DNA of 33,640 nt. Source: an uncultured Pseudobutyrivibrio sp. Lineage in GTDB: Bacteria; Bacillota; Clostridia; Lachnospirales; Lachnospiraceae. Below, one piece after another: positions 26,436 to 33,640 of this stretch. The translations under genes were made by a program, and so were the position numbers. Every line of letters starts with the position of its first letter. Within the stretch, counting starts at the first letter, position 1. Below the pieces are notes generated by a model. It was given only the letters and a program-made list of their open reading frames with translations. It did no database searches and was not told the origin of the DNA. The stretch spans positions 1-33,640 of the forward strand of contig CAMJBT010000035.1 of the NCBI GenBank assembly GCA_946403965.1. The letters run 5' to 3'.

Positions 26436-26458
26436 TTAGGCGAGATTATCTCACCTAA
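26436..26458. promoter_or_regulatory. Operator-like dyad upstream of the ATP synthase operon
   Basis: TTAGGCGAGAT and ATCTCACCTAA form an 11-bp dyad (one mismatch) around a single base, about 15 bp before the AGGAGG of atpB. A loop this tight is more like a protein-binding site than an RNA hairpin. No confident promoter was found in this 266-bp gap. Confidence 0.4.
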
Positions 26459-26562
26459 ACATAACCCTTATTTTAGACTTTTTGCATAAAAATGTAATAT
26501 ACAAATTGAGCAATGTGTATACAGTGAAATAGCGCATACTCGTATGGTTTCACCATATACCC

Positions 26563-26594
26563 AAAAAAGTGTCCAGTCAATGCTGGACACTTTT
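26563..26594 (-). terminator. Intrinsic terminator of the guanine-deaminase-like gene
   Basis: AAAAGTGTCCAG pairs with CTGGACACTTTT around a 6-nt loop, giving T-runs on both strands. On the minus strand it follows the amidohydrolase gene by about 80 bp. Confidence 0.88.
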
Positions 26595-26672
26595 ATTTAA
26601 CAAAAAATTCAATCCTTTTTAACACTGGATTATACATACATTTTAATTAGATAAATAGGTAATTTGAGGTCT

Positions 26673-27968
26673 CTAATCCACTGCTGTATAGACTCTTTTT
26701 CCCTTTACAAATTTATCCTTTATAATTGCATCTGCGTCATTGTAACACATACGTTCAATACGCTCACGAATAGACATATCTCTCATTGAATACATCTTGC
26801 TGTCGTCAATGACAACTGCATCAAAATCATAGCCAGGCTTGAAAGTACCAACTTTGCCGAAATACTTACCGCCACCTGCTGTAGCCATATAGAATACTTC
26901 TTCAAATGTAAGAGGCTTTACGCTTTGATCCACAAGTCGATAATACATCTTTGAGACCTGAAGAGTTGCAAGCATGGTGTCTAGCATGTTCATAGATGAG
27001 CCACCTGCTACATCTGTTCCGATTCCAACATTAAGCCCTGCATCAAGGAATTTTCTAACTGAGGCAACCCCAGAGGTAAGGTTCATATTTGATGTAGGAC
27101 AGTGTGCGATATACGCTCCGTGATTTTTGATGATTTCCATTTCATGTTCATCTGAATGTACACAGTGAGCCATGATTGTAGGAAGTTCCTTACTACCCAT
27201 AGTATCAAACATCTCATATGCATTTGCATAGCAAGTTGAAGCTGGCACCAACTCTTTCACCCACTCAATTTCAGAATGATTTTCCGAAAGGTGGGACTGT
27301 ATTCTGAGCTCCTTTTCAGCTGAAAGCTTTCCAAGTTCTTTCATCAGCTCATCTGAACATGTTGGTATAAATCTTGGTGTAAGAATTGGCTTCGTATTTA
27401 CGTATTTACCTTGGATTTGCTCAAGCCATTCTCTTGTAGCCTGAATAGATGTAGCTGCATCTTTTTCCTCCAGATTCTCACCACCATTTCTATCCATATT
27501 CACCTTGCCAACATAAGTGATAACACCTGTCTCCTCAAGCTGATTCATCAGCTCGATTGTTGCTTCGTTGTGAAGTGTAGCAAAAACCACTGCACGAGTT
27601 GTGAAGCATCGGCGAAGATCATGAGAAAAATAGCTGTATGCCTTTTTGGCATATTCAATATCACTATACTTTGCTTCCTCTGGAAATGTATATGTAGAAA
27701 GCCACTCCAAAAGTTCTAAATCCATACCTATTCCGCGGAAAGTATACTGGGGTGCATGAACATGCAAATCAGTCATTCCCGGAATGATAAGACGCTCACC
27801 ATAATCATAAAGCTTGAGACCCTGGTATTTTTCCGGAAGCTCTGTAAAAGCCCCCTGACATATACCATCCACGCAAACCAAATACCCTCTGTAATATGTA
27901 GTTATTCCGTGCATACTCTCTGAGAAAGCTATGCCTCCTCGAAGTACGAAACTGCTATCATTAATCAT
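26673..27968 (-). CDS. guaD: Amidohydrolase, probable guanine deaminase
   Basis: About 431 residues. A metal-dependent amidohydrolase: IIPGMTDLHVHAPQYTFRG holds the HxH metal site and the HAPQY motif shared by guanine deaminases; further ligands are in RIQSHLSENHSEIEWVKE, MAHCVHSDEHE and GIGTDVAGG. It would turn guanine to xanthine in purine salvage. The ATG at 27968 has AAGGAG just upstream; a reading frame extending to 28028 lacks a ribosome site and is rejected. Terminator downstream. Confidence 0.87.
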   Translation of the reverse strand: MINDSSFVLRGGIAFSESMHGITTYYRGYLVCVDGICQGAFTELPEKYQGLKLYDYGERLIIPGMTDLHVHAPQYTFRGIGMDLELLEWLSTYTFPEEAKYSDIEYAKKAYSYFSHDLRRCFTTRAVVFATLHNEATIELMNQLEETGVITYVGKVNMDRNGGENLEEKDAATSIQATREWLEQIQGKYVNTKPILTPRFIPTCSDELMKELGKLSAEKELRIQSHLSENHSEIEWVKELVPASTCYANAYEMFDTMGSKELPTIMAHCVHSDEHEMEIIKNHGAYIAHCPTSNMNLTSGVASVRKFLDAGLNVGIGTDVAGGSSMNMLDTMLATLQVSKMYYRLVDQSVKPLTFEEVFYMATAGGGKYFGKVGTFKPGYDFDAVVIDDSKMYSMRDMSIRERIERMCYNDADAIIKDKFVKGKRVYTAVD

Positions 27969-28034
27969 ATATATTACTCCTTGGATAATAAAAAGAAAAA
28001 AATAAGCTGCCTTATTGAAAGGCAGCAATATCTT

Positions 28035-28301
28035 CTATCCCTGTAGACCTCTTGCCTGTCTATCCATATCTTCTACTACAATGTCGTAGATTTCGCCAAG
28101 GCTGCGGCAATACTCTAAAACCTTCCATGGCTCATTTGTGTGATAGTGAATTTTAATAAGCTCCTCATCACCAACTGCAAGAAGGCAATCGCCCTTGAAG
28201 TTCTCTGTGATGTAGTCATTGATTGCATCCTCATCAAGATCCTCGCCCTCGATAAGAAGCTGTGTATCATATCTAAATTCAATTGACTGCTCTGGTAACA
28301 T
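28035..28301 (-). CDS. Standalone domain resembling the C-terminus of FakA (Dak1_2)
   Basis: 88 residues. EFRYDTQLLIEGEDLDEDAI, LLAVGDEELIKIHYHTNEPW and KVLEYCRSLGEIYDIVVEDM follow the pattern of the C-terminal domain of the fatty acid kinase FakA (kinase to dihydroxyacetone kinase family), where VKVHVHTNxPGKVLEY is typical. Here it stands alone, without the kinase domains. GGAGG lies nine bases before the ATG. It lies 66 bp upstream of the amidohydrolase and may share its transcript. A role in sensing or binding fatty acyl groups is only a guess. Confidence 0.72.
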   Translation of the reverse strand: MLPEQSIEFRYDTQLLIEGEDLDEDAINDYITENFKGDCLLAVGDEELIKIHYHTNEPWKVLEYCRSLGEIYDIVVEDMDRQARGLQG

Positions 28302-28321
28302 ATTATTTATCCTCCGTTTTG

Positions 28322-28350
28322 TTAAAACTGGACGAGCAAAAAACTCGTCC
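28322..28350 (-). terminator. Probable terminator of the glycogen debranching gene
   Basis: GGACGAG pairs with CTCGTCC (7-bp stem, 7-nt loop). On the minus strand it is followed by AGTTTTAAC, a short T-tract. It lies about 55 bp past the stop. Confidence 0.55.
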
Positions 28351-28404
28351 GAATATCAATACTTTATCATATTAATTACAAAATAGCGAGTAAGTTTTAT
28401 CTAA

Positions 28405-30519
28405 CTAGTCTAATTCTGCCTTAAGCAAAGCATATGCTCTAAGAACTTCTCCTACAGACCAGGCCTGTGCATAGCATCCTCTACCATTATGAGGTGCATC
28501 TCCATCAAATATCTCACATATCTGTCCAATACAGTTTTCCACAAGATGTTTCTCTACTGGCTCAAAGAAGGCTTTTGCTTCCTCTATTGTCTGAGGACTG
28601 TTTCCGCCTACCTTCAGATAGCTTTCGATAAATGGTCCAAGCAAAAAGCCCCAAGCTGTACCCTGATGATATGCATGGTCACGCTTTTCAAGTGCTCCCT
28701 GATATACTCCCTTGTATTGAGGATCATCCGCATCTAAAGAACGAAGTCCCACTCCAACATAAAGCCTGTCTTTTACCACTCTAAGTACTGATTTTTCCTT
28801 TTCAGGATCAAGCATTGTGAATGGTAAACTGATTGCAAAAATCTGATTTGGTCTAAGGGTAGCATCCTTTTCATCTTCACCTACAACATCGTAAAGATAG
28901 CCACCTTCTTCATACCAAAATTCTTCGTTGAAGGCCTCTTTTACCCACATTGCAAGCTGAGAACAACCGCCAGCATAGGCCAGATAATTCTCTGGCTTGT
29001 TGTGAGTACGTCTGGCTATACCACGGGAGATTTCTTCCATAGTCATAAGTGCGTTGTACCAAAGTGCGTTTATTTCAACTGGCTTACCATGGCGTGGTGT
29101 AACAACCTCATCTCCGATTCTCACATCCATCCATGTGATCTGGTCAAGACCAGAGCCGGCACGCATAAGTGCGTCATCATCCATTCCGATAGAAAAAAGA
29201 GTGCCCTTTCTGTATGCCCCCATGATTTCCTGCAGGCTAGGGAATATTTCATTTTCTACAAACTTCCAAGCATCATCTGTATCAACATATTTCAGATAGT
29301 TGTAAACTGCGTAGAAATACCAAAGTGATGCATCAGCTGTGTTGTATAAAGGCTCTTTTCCATCATCCGGAAACATATTTGGAACAAGGCCATTTTTAAT
29401 ATATTTAGAAAACGAAAGCAATATGGACTTTGCATCATCAAACCTTCCGGTCTCAAGGCAAAGGCCAGTGAAGGCAATCATAGTATCTCGTCCCCAGTCT
29501 GTAAACCAAGGATACCCTGCCATAATTGTCTTTTCACCAGTTGATTTTCTATCAACTATAAACTGGTCTGCTGCAACTGTCAGAATTGTAGACAGCTCGT
29601 CATCTTCCTTCACTTCTGCTTTTTCAAGAAGATCTGCTATGCGAGCCTTTGCCTTTTCAATCTGAATAAAAGCAGTATCCTTTTCTACTATTGGAAATGC
29701 TGGGAACACGCCTTTCTTGCGTCCTTCATTTTCTCTGACATCAACTGTACATACAAAGGATGCTTTTGAAACTCCACCAGCTTCTACTTCCATAACAAAA
29801 TCATAAGGCTTAAGATGACAATCTAAACCATCAGCTTCATTATCAAGCTCAAATTGAAGCTCCATGTTTTCATCATATATATTGTTGCGTTTAACCATTT
29901 CGCATCCAGCAGAAATCAGAGAAATTCTAACATCAGAATGTCCTACTGGCTTGTAATAGAATCCAACATTTCCTGTCTTTTCGTCTCTTATTTCATGGAA
30001 CACTTCCTCTGGAAGTTCCCAGCGCAAATCATCAACTGTCATATGCTGCCCGTGATCTCTAAAGTTCATGAGCGGTGTGATAACAACACCTGCTGCCGGG
30101 CCGTTATTTTCCAATGTGTACGCAACCACGCACTGATTCTTACCATATACTAATGAGATGGTTTTGGTAAGACGCATACCACCTGCCTCGTAGGCATATG
30201 TGATTGTTCCGTCGTATTTGAAATATTTAAGATGCATATTGCCCTGGTTGAACTCGCTGGTATATGGTCCTTTGTGTTGTGATGTAGTCAAATCATAGAT
30301 TCTGCTGCCACATACAAGACGCTCATTAGTCTTTGAAAACACAAGAAACCTGTCCACTGGCGGCTTCAGGCTTGCAATCAAATAGCCTTGGTGAGTTCGC
30401 ATATGTGCACCAATAATAGTACTTCCTGCATAACCTCCAAGGCCATTTGTTAAAAGCCACTCCTTGGAAAGGTTGGCTTTATAATTATTTAACTTGTCAA
30501 AAACAAATTCAAAATTCAT
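28405..30519 (-). CDS. Glycogen debranching enzyme (amylo-alpha-1,6-glucosidase)
   Basis: About 704 residues. The N-terminal half (about 1-300) is the GDE_N sandwich domain (WLLTNGLGGYAGSTIIGAH is the family start motif). The C-terminal GH133-like catalytic domain contains AGYPWFTDWGRDTMIAFTGL, NTADASLWYFYAVYNYLKY, GSGLDQITWMDVRI, VEINALWYNAL, and ends with HAYHQGTAWGFLLGPFIES. It removes alpha-1,6 branches from glycogen in the cytoplasm. Three ATGs are in tandem after GGAGA; the third (30519) has the best spacing. No glycogen genes are adjacent. Confidence 0.93.
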   Translation of the reverse strand: MNFEFVFDKLNNYKANLSKEWLLTNGLGGYAGSTIIGAHMRTHQGYLIASLKPPVDRFLVFSKTNERLVCGSRIYDLTTSQHKGPYTSEFNQGNMHLKYFKYDGTITYAYEAGGMRLTKTISLVYGKNQCVVAYTLENNGPAAGVVITPLMNFRDHGQHMTVDDLRWELPEEVFHEIRDEKTGNVGFYYKPVGHSDVRISLISAGCEMVKRNNIYDENMELQFELDNEADGLDCHLKPYDFVMEVEAGGVSKASFVCTVDVRENEGRKKGVFPAFPIVEKDTAFIQIEKAKARIADLLEKAEVKEDDELSTILTVAADQFIVDRKSTGEKTIMAGYPWFTDWGRDTMIAFTGLCLETGRFDDAKSILLSFSKYIKNGLVPNMFPDDGKEPLYNTADASLWYFYAVYNYLKYVDTDDAWKFVENEIFPSLQEIMGAYRKGTLFSIGMDDDALMRAGSGLDQITWMDVRIGDEVVTPRHGKPVEINALWYNALMTMEEISRGIARRTHNKPENYLAYAGGCSQLAMWVKEAFNEEFWYEEGGYLYDVVGEDEKDATLRPNQIFAISLPFTMLDPEKEKSVLRVVKDRLYVGVGLRSLDADDPQYKGVYQGALEKRDHAYHQGTAWGFLLGPFIESYLKVGGNSPQTIEEAKAFFEPVEKHLVENCIGQICEIFDGDAPHNGRGCYAQAWSVGEVLRAYALLKAELD

Positions 30520-30564
30520 CATCATTCTCCAATCATATAGGATTTTGCTTTTTTCAAAATCTTT

Positions 30565-30685
30565 AGGTTTTTGATTTTCATCAGAAAATCAAGAACCGGA
30601 CATAGACCAATATTTCTGAAAGAAAATATTGCCTGGCAAAGCCAAGTTCTTGTGGGCTTTTTCCTTAAGTAGCCCGCAAAAAATC
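30565..30685 (+). repeat. Structured 120-bp repeat, left copy
   Basis: Starts AGGTTTTTGATTTTC and runs through CAAGAACC, GAAAATATTGCCTGGCAAAG and GTTCTTG. It matches, in inverted orientation, 31498-31617 along its length with scattered differences. It can fold into nested hairpins. It lies between the debranching enzyme and the glutathione peroxidase and holds no gene. Confidence 0.8.
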
Positions 30686-30726
30686 TGGAAACTACTTCCT
30701 ATATCCTGAAGAATATTTTACTCATT

Positions 30727-31269
30727 TTACATAAGGGATGCAATGCACTTCTCTACTTCCTTCATATCAGTTGTAGGCTCAAAACGTGCAACAACATTAC
30801 CCTGTCTATCAACAACAAACTTAGTAAAGTTCCATTTAATTTCTGGGTTATTCTTGTAATCCTTGTCAATTGTCTTGAGCATAGCGCTCATAGCAAGTGC
30901 CTTAGGTCCTTTTCCAAAACCTTCAAAGCCCTTCTGAGACTTGAGATACTTGAAAAGCTCGATAGCTGTTTCTCCATTAACATCAGCCTTCTTCATCTGT
31001 GGAAACTGAGTGTTGTAATGAAGCTGGCAGAACTCATGAATCTCATCATCATTTCCTGGAGTCTGTCCTGCAAACTGATTGCAAGGTACATCTACAACTT
31101 CAAAACCTTTATCATGATATATCTCATAGATTCTCTCGATATCCTCATAATGTGGTGTGAATCCACAACCTGTTGCTGTATTCACAACCATAACTACCTT
31201 GCCTTCAAAATCCTTCATTGAAAGCTGCTCACCATTTGTCTTTTCAACTGTTAAATCATAGAATCCCAT
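30727..31269 (-). CDS. Glutathione peroxidase family protein (thiol peroxidase type)
   Basis: 180 residues, the normal length. It reduces hydroperoxides in the cytoplasm. Seen: peroxidatic C35 in NTATGCGFTPHY, the CNQF motif (C63), the resolving-type C81 in EIHEFCQLHYN, and the KWNFTKFVVDRQG block with the conserved Trp. Cys-type bacterial members of this layout usually use thioredoxin and not glutathione. AAGGAGG precedes the ATG by eight bases, and a strong promoter with a dyad in the spacer lies about 100 bp upstream. The gene is bracketed by two inverted copies of a 120-bp repeat, which could hint at past mobility. Confidence 0.93.
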   Translation of the reverse strand: MGFYDLTVEKTNGEQLSMKDFEGKVVMVVNTATGCGFTPHYEDIERIYEIYHDKGFEVVDVPCNQFAGQTPGNDDEIHEFCQLHYNTQFPQMKKADVNGETAIELFKYLKSQKGFEGFGKGPKALAMSAMLKTIDKDYKNNPEIKWNFTKFVVDRQGNVVARFEPTTDMKEVEKCIASLM

Positions 31270-31342
31270 TTTAAAATCCTCCTTTGAAATAAATACTATT
31301 GTGTTAATTGTTAGTCCTTAATATTTTGTTTTGATTAAATAG

Positions 31343-31398
31343 ATTGTGCGCAATTCATTTATTAGTTGTATTGTACACAATTAAATTGTGCATGTCAA
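31343..31398 (-). promoter_or_regulatory. Promoter of the peroxidase gene with OhrR/MarR-like operator
   Basis: Minus strand TTGACA (31393-31398), a 17-bp spacer, and TACAAT (31370-31375): nearly perfect sigma-A. The spacer holds a perfect 15-bp dyad, CACAATTAAATTGTG (31376-31390), and a second imperfect dyad, ATTGTGCGCAAT (31343-31354), lies past the predicted start. The first resembles the TACAATTAAATTGTA-type site of peroxide-sensing OhrR. Regulation by such a repressor is inferred. Confidence 0.75.
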
Positions 31399-31437
31399 TA
31401 TTTTTTTTTGTTGGGACTCTCCTTGATGTCTATTATC

Positions 31438-31617
31438 ATGTCCTGTAAAGCAGGATTCTTGCTGACAATTTCATTGTTTGGTCAGCAAGAAGTCATGACT
31501 TCTTGCGGCCACTTAAGGAAAAGACCTGCAAGAACCTGGCTTTGCCAGGCAATATTTTCCTTCAGAAAATATTGTTCTGTGTCCGGTTCTTGATTTTCCT
31601 CAGAAAATCAAAAACCT
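31438..31617 (-). repeat. Structured repeat, right copy with extension
   Basis: 31498-31617 is the inverted counterpart of 30565-30685. It can fold into nested hairpins: GATTTTC/GAAAATC, CAATATTTTC/GAAAATATTG, CCTGGC/GCCAGG, with CAAGAACC/GGTTCTTG as an outer stem. 31438-31497 adds CCTG/CAGG and TTCTTGCTGAC/GTCAGCAAGAA hairpins, not found at the left copy. This explains most of the 353-bp gap between the peroxidase and carboxypeptidase genes. Confidence 0.8.
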
Positions 31618-31622
31618 GATAT

Positions 31623-32987
31623 TTAATTTGCTAATCCCATACCTAGAAGACGATTAGTCTCATAGTATCTCATGCTTACTGTGTTGCCATCAAACATCCT
31701 GCGATTTTTAGCTCCAAGAATTACAGACATTACATTTTTTCCATCCTTGCTTGCTACACTTACAAGACATTGACCTGCTCTATTGGCTGTGCCTGTCTTT
31801 CCTCCAATTACATATGGATTGTAGTAAGCGCTGCCCGGTGTAATAAGAGCATCTGTATTAGTAACTGTTCTTGGTATTGGACAAAGATTTGTAGCAGGCA
31901 GCATACCGGTTTGTACATTGAAATATTTGTTAAACAATGGGTGCGATACCGCATTAGCGGTGATGATATACAGACTCTGAGCGTTGGTGTACATGTTTTT
32001 ATCAGGATAACCTGAAGGATTTGTGAAATTAGTATTTGTGCAGCCTAACTGAGCCGCACGAGCATTCATCAAAGCTACAAAGTTTGGCACTGAACCGGCA
32101 ACAGCCTCCGCTAAAACATTGCTTGAATGGCAATCCGAACTAACCATCATGGCTGTCAAAAGCTGATCAATATTGAACACTTCTCCAACCTGAATTCTCG
32201 GTTCCACATGACTAGCGTCTGAAGGCATACCACCAATAGCAGACTGTGATACTATCACGGGAGTATCTAGTGAAATCTTACCAGCTTCGATTGCTTCAAC
32301 TGTGAGAAGAGCTGTCATAATTTTAGTTGTACTTGCTGGCTCCAGTTTATCTGTTGCCCCTTGTGCATATATTGGCAATCCATTTTGCATATTTACAAGA
32401 AGCGCAGCCTTCGCGTCGAATGATGTTAGCCTATACGCAGTGGTATTAGCTTGAGTAGCAAGTGCCATTTGCGATACATAAAAAGGTGTACCATTTATAT
32501 CAATCCGCCAAAATCCATTGCTGGTACGTCCTGTCACCTGCACTGGTGTATTTACTGGAAGTGTGGTAACAAATGTACGTGCATCCGCATCAGCAAAAAC
32601 CTCCGTACCATCGCATGCTAAAAGCACCCCTGATTCATCGGTAACAGTATAGGAGGCAGTTGTGACTGTGTTTTTGCTTTGTATTTCACTTTGTTTTGCT
32701 GTTGTTGCGCCCTGGCTCGATGCTGATGTAACTGGACTTGCTGTTGTTAAGTTTTGGCTTGATGCTGATGTGACCGGACTGGCTGTTGTTAAGTTTTGGC
32801 TTGCTATTACCTTTAAGCTAAAACTTGGCCCTGTTGCAGATATTATTGTGACTATAAATATAGAAATTAACAGTCCGTATAATTGAATTGCACCTTTTCT
32901 TTTGTGTAGCCCTGTGCTTTGCACAACGAAATTAGTGCACTTACCTGATATCCTTTTACCCCGATTGGTAAAACCCCTTACTTCCAT
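31623..32987 (-). CDS. D-alanyl-D-alanine carboxypeptidase (peptidase S11) with SH3-like domain
   Basis: 454 residues. A basic N-terminus and hydrophobic segment (about 36-52, LYGLLISIFIVTIISATG) act as signal or anchor. A Ser/Thr-rich linker contains a perfect 14-residue duplication (SQNLTTASPVTSAS at 63-76 and 77-90). An SH3-like domain (about 112-175) follows, then the S11 penicillin-binding fold: S219-x2-K222 (ASTTK), S288-S-N290 and KTG in IGGKTGTANRAG. It trims D-Ala from peptidoglycan stem peptides outside the cell. Unlike classical DacA, no C-terminal amphipathic anchor domain is present. GGGAG precedes the ATG. Confidence 0.93.
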   Translation of the reverse strand: MEVRGFTNRGKRISGKCTNFVVQSTGLHKRKGAIQLYGLLISIFIVTIISATGPSFSLKVIASQNLTTASPVTSASSQNLTTASPVTSASSQGATTAKQSEIQSKNTVTTASYTVTDESGVLLACDGTEVFADADARTFVTTLPVNTPVQVTGRTSNGFWRIDINGTPFYVSQMALATQANTTAYRLTSFDAKAALLVNMQNGLPIYAQGATDKLEPASTTKIMTALLTVEAIEAGKISLDTPVIVSQSAIGGMPSDASHVEPRIQVGEVFNIDQLLTAMMVSSDCHSSNVLAEAVAGSVPNFVALMNARAAQLGCTNTNFTNPSGYPDKNMYTNAQSLYIITANAVSHPLFNKYFNVQTGMLPATNLCPIPRTVTNTDALITPGSAYYNPYVIGGKTGTANRAGQCLVSVASKDGKNVMSVILGAKNRRMFDGNTVSMRYYETNRLLGMGLAN

Positions 32988-33043
32988 AATTTTTCTCCCA
33001 TTTCATACATTATCAGTTTAATTTAGCTATCAATCTAATCTTG

Positions 33044-33081
33044 TGTCCTGGAAAGCAAAATTCTTGCAGGCTTTCCCTTTT
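33044..33081 (+). repeat. Partial copy of the structured repeat
   Basis: GTCCTGGAAAGCAAAATTCT and the following TGCAGGCTTT match the 3' part of the left copy (CCTGGCAAAGCCAAGTTCTTG) and the start of the right-copy extension. Only about 38 bp is recognisable. It lies upstream of the carboxypeptidase gene. Confidence 0.55.
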
Positions 33082-33178
33082 GTCCCCCACATGAAATCAT
33101 CCCCTCACATAATATATTTAGTTATATTTTACTATTTATCAGATTCCTTTACTACCCAGGCAAAATTTCTTCCACATA

Positions 33179-33640
33179 GGCAGTGCACCATTTTTATCTC
33201 TGTATTCGCACGGCCTTTAGGTTTTGAATCCGGCAGTACATTTCTGTTTTTCGGCTTTTGCACTGCCCTTTTTCTTTGTTTGGGGCAGTACATTTTCACT
33301 TTTTGATTTTTGTACTGCCCTTGCTCACTATTTCGGGCAGTACATTTTCCTTTTTTGATTTTTGTACTGCCCTTTTTCCTTGTTTCGGGCAGTACATTTT
33401 CCTTTTTTGATTTTTATACTGCCCTTTTCACTTGTTTCGGGCAGTACATTTTCACTTTTTGATTTTTGTACTGCCCTTTTTCCTTGTTTCGGGCAGTACT
33501 TTTCACTTTTTGATTTTTGTACTGCCCTTGCTCACTGTTTCGGGCAGTACATTTTCACTTTTTGATTTTTGTACTGCCCTTTTCACTTGTTTCGGGCAGT
33601 ACATTTTCCTTTTTTGATTTTTATACTGCCCTTTTCACTT
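33179..33640. repeat. 52-bp tandem repeat array with 9-bp dyads, cut by the window end
   Basis: Units start at 33179, 33231, 33283, 33335, 33387, 33439, 33491, 33542 and 33594: period 52 (51 once). Each unit holds GGGCAGTAC, 20 AT-rich bases and GTACTGCCC, then a 14-bp T-rich link ending GTTTC. The first two units are the most diverged. Because the links are also repeated, this is a satellite-like array and not a CRISPR. No gene is evident here; reading frames across it are translations of the repeat. Confidence 0.88.

Noticed and set aside
27969..28028. N-terminal extension of the amidohydrolase
   Set aside because: The frame is open, but there is no ribosome site, and AAGGAG sits before ATG at 27968.
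30565..30685. Repeat copy as terminator of the peroxidase gene
   Set aside because: It can fold, but no T-run follows a stem on the minus strand.
33043..33617. Plus-strand reading frames across the 52-bp array
   Set aside because: They are translations of the tandem repeat, low in complexity, without ribosome sites or known domains.
33179..33640. CRISPR array
   Set aside because: The stretches between dyads are also repeated and nearly identical, the period is 52 bp with no unique spacers, and no cas gene is present.

Overview
The window looks like a chromosomal segment of a low-GC, anaerobic Firmicute of the Lachnospiraceae (Butyrivibrio/Pseudobutyrivibrio-like). This is an inference from AT-rich composition, strong AGGAGG-type ribosome binding sites, Gram-positive wall enzymes (GH25 lysozyme with wall-binding repeats, YkuD transpeptidase, DacA-type carboxypeptidase), a DUF6472-like protein and the overall gene style. 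Almost all genes are on the minus strand; the only convincing plus-strand genes are an aldo/keto reductase (1544-2581) and an HExxH protein (8012-8716). No rRNA, tRNA or true CRISPR array was seen.

Left part (1-8700): an AAA+ ATPase with a C-terminal helix-turn-helix sits behind a 39-bp tandem repeat array and next to what appears to be the 3' end of an FMN riboswitch with its terminator. Then follow the ferredoxin-type aldo/keto reductase, three small coupled genes of unknown function, an AraC regulator, a GNAT acetyltransferase coupled to a YugP-type membrane metallopeptidase, a secreted Ig-like protein, and the HExxH protein with its own extended -10 promoter.

Middle (8700-19700): shikimate kinase, then a 616-bp imperfect palindrome with a forked tip (9433-10048), a GH25 lysozyme, a small remnant resembling the C-terminus of biotin synthase, and a hisC-led operon (hisC, small multidrug-export family protein, a 59-aa membrane peptide, DUF6472-like protein). 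Next come a YkuD L,D-transpeptidase, and a tightly packed group: alpha/beta hydrolase, membrane protein, SAM methyltransferase and Hsp33.

Right part (19800-28400): a complete F1Fo ATP synthase operon in the order a, c, b, delta-alpha, gamma, beta, epsilon. The delta and alpha subunits are one continuous 669-residue chain, gamma carries an insertion, and the c subunit lacks the usual Na+ ligands, so the enzyme is probably H+-coupled. A long imperfect hairpin lies between atpB and atpE. Upstream are a guanine-deaminase-like amidohydrolase and a standalone domain resembling the C-terminus of FakA.

Far right (28400-33640): glycogen debranching enzyme; a glutathione peroxidase driven by a near-consensus promoter with an OhrR/MarR-like dyad in its spacer and flanked by two inverted copies of a 120-bp structured repeat; a D-Ala-D-Ala carboxypeptidase; and at the window edge an array of 52-bp tandem repeats, each with a 9-bp dyad.

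The strongest candidates for new biology are the delta-alpha fusion, the 616-bp forked palindrome, the 39-bp repeat/ATPase locus and the 52-bp dyad array.
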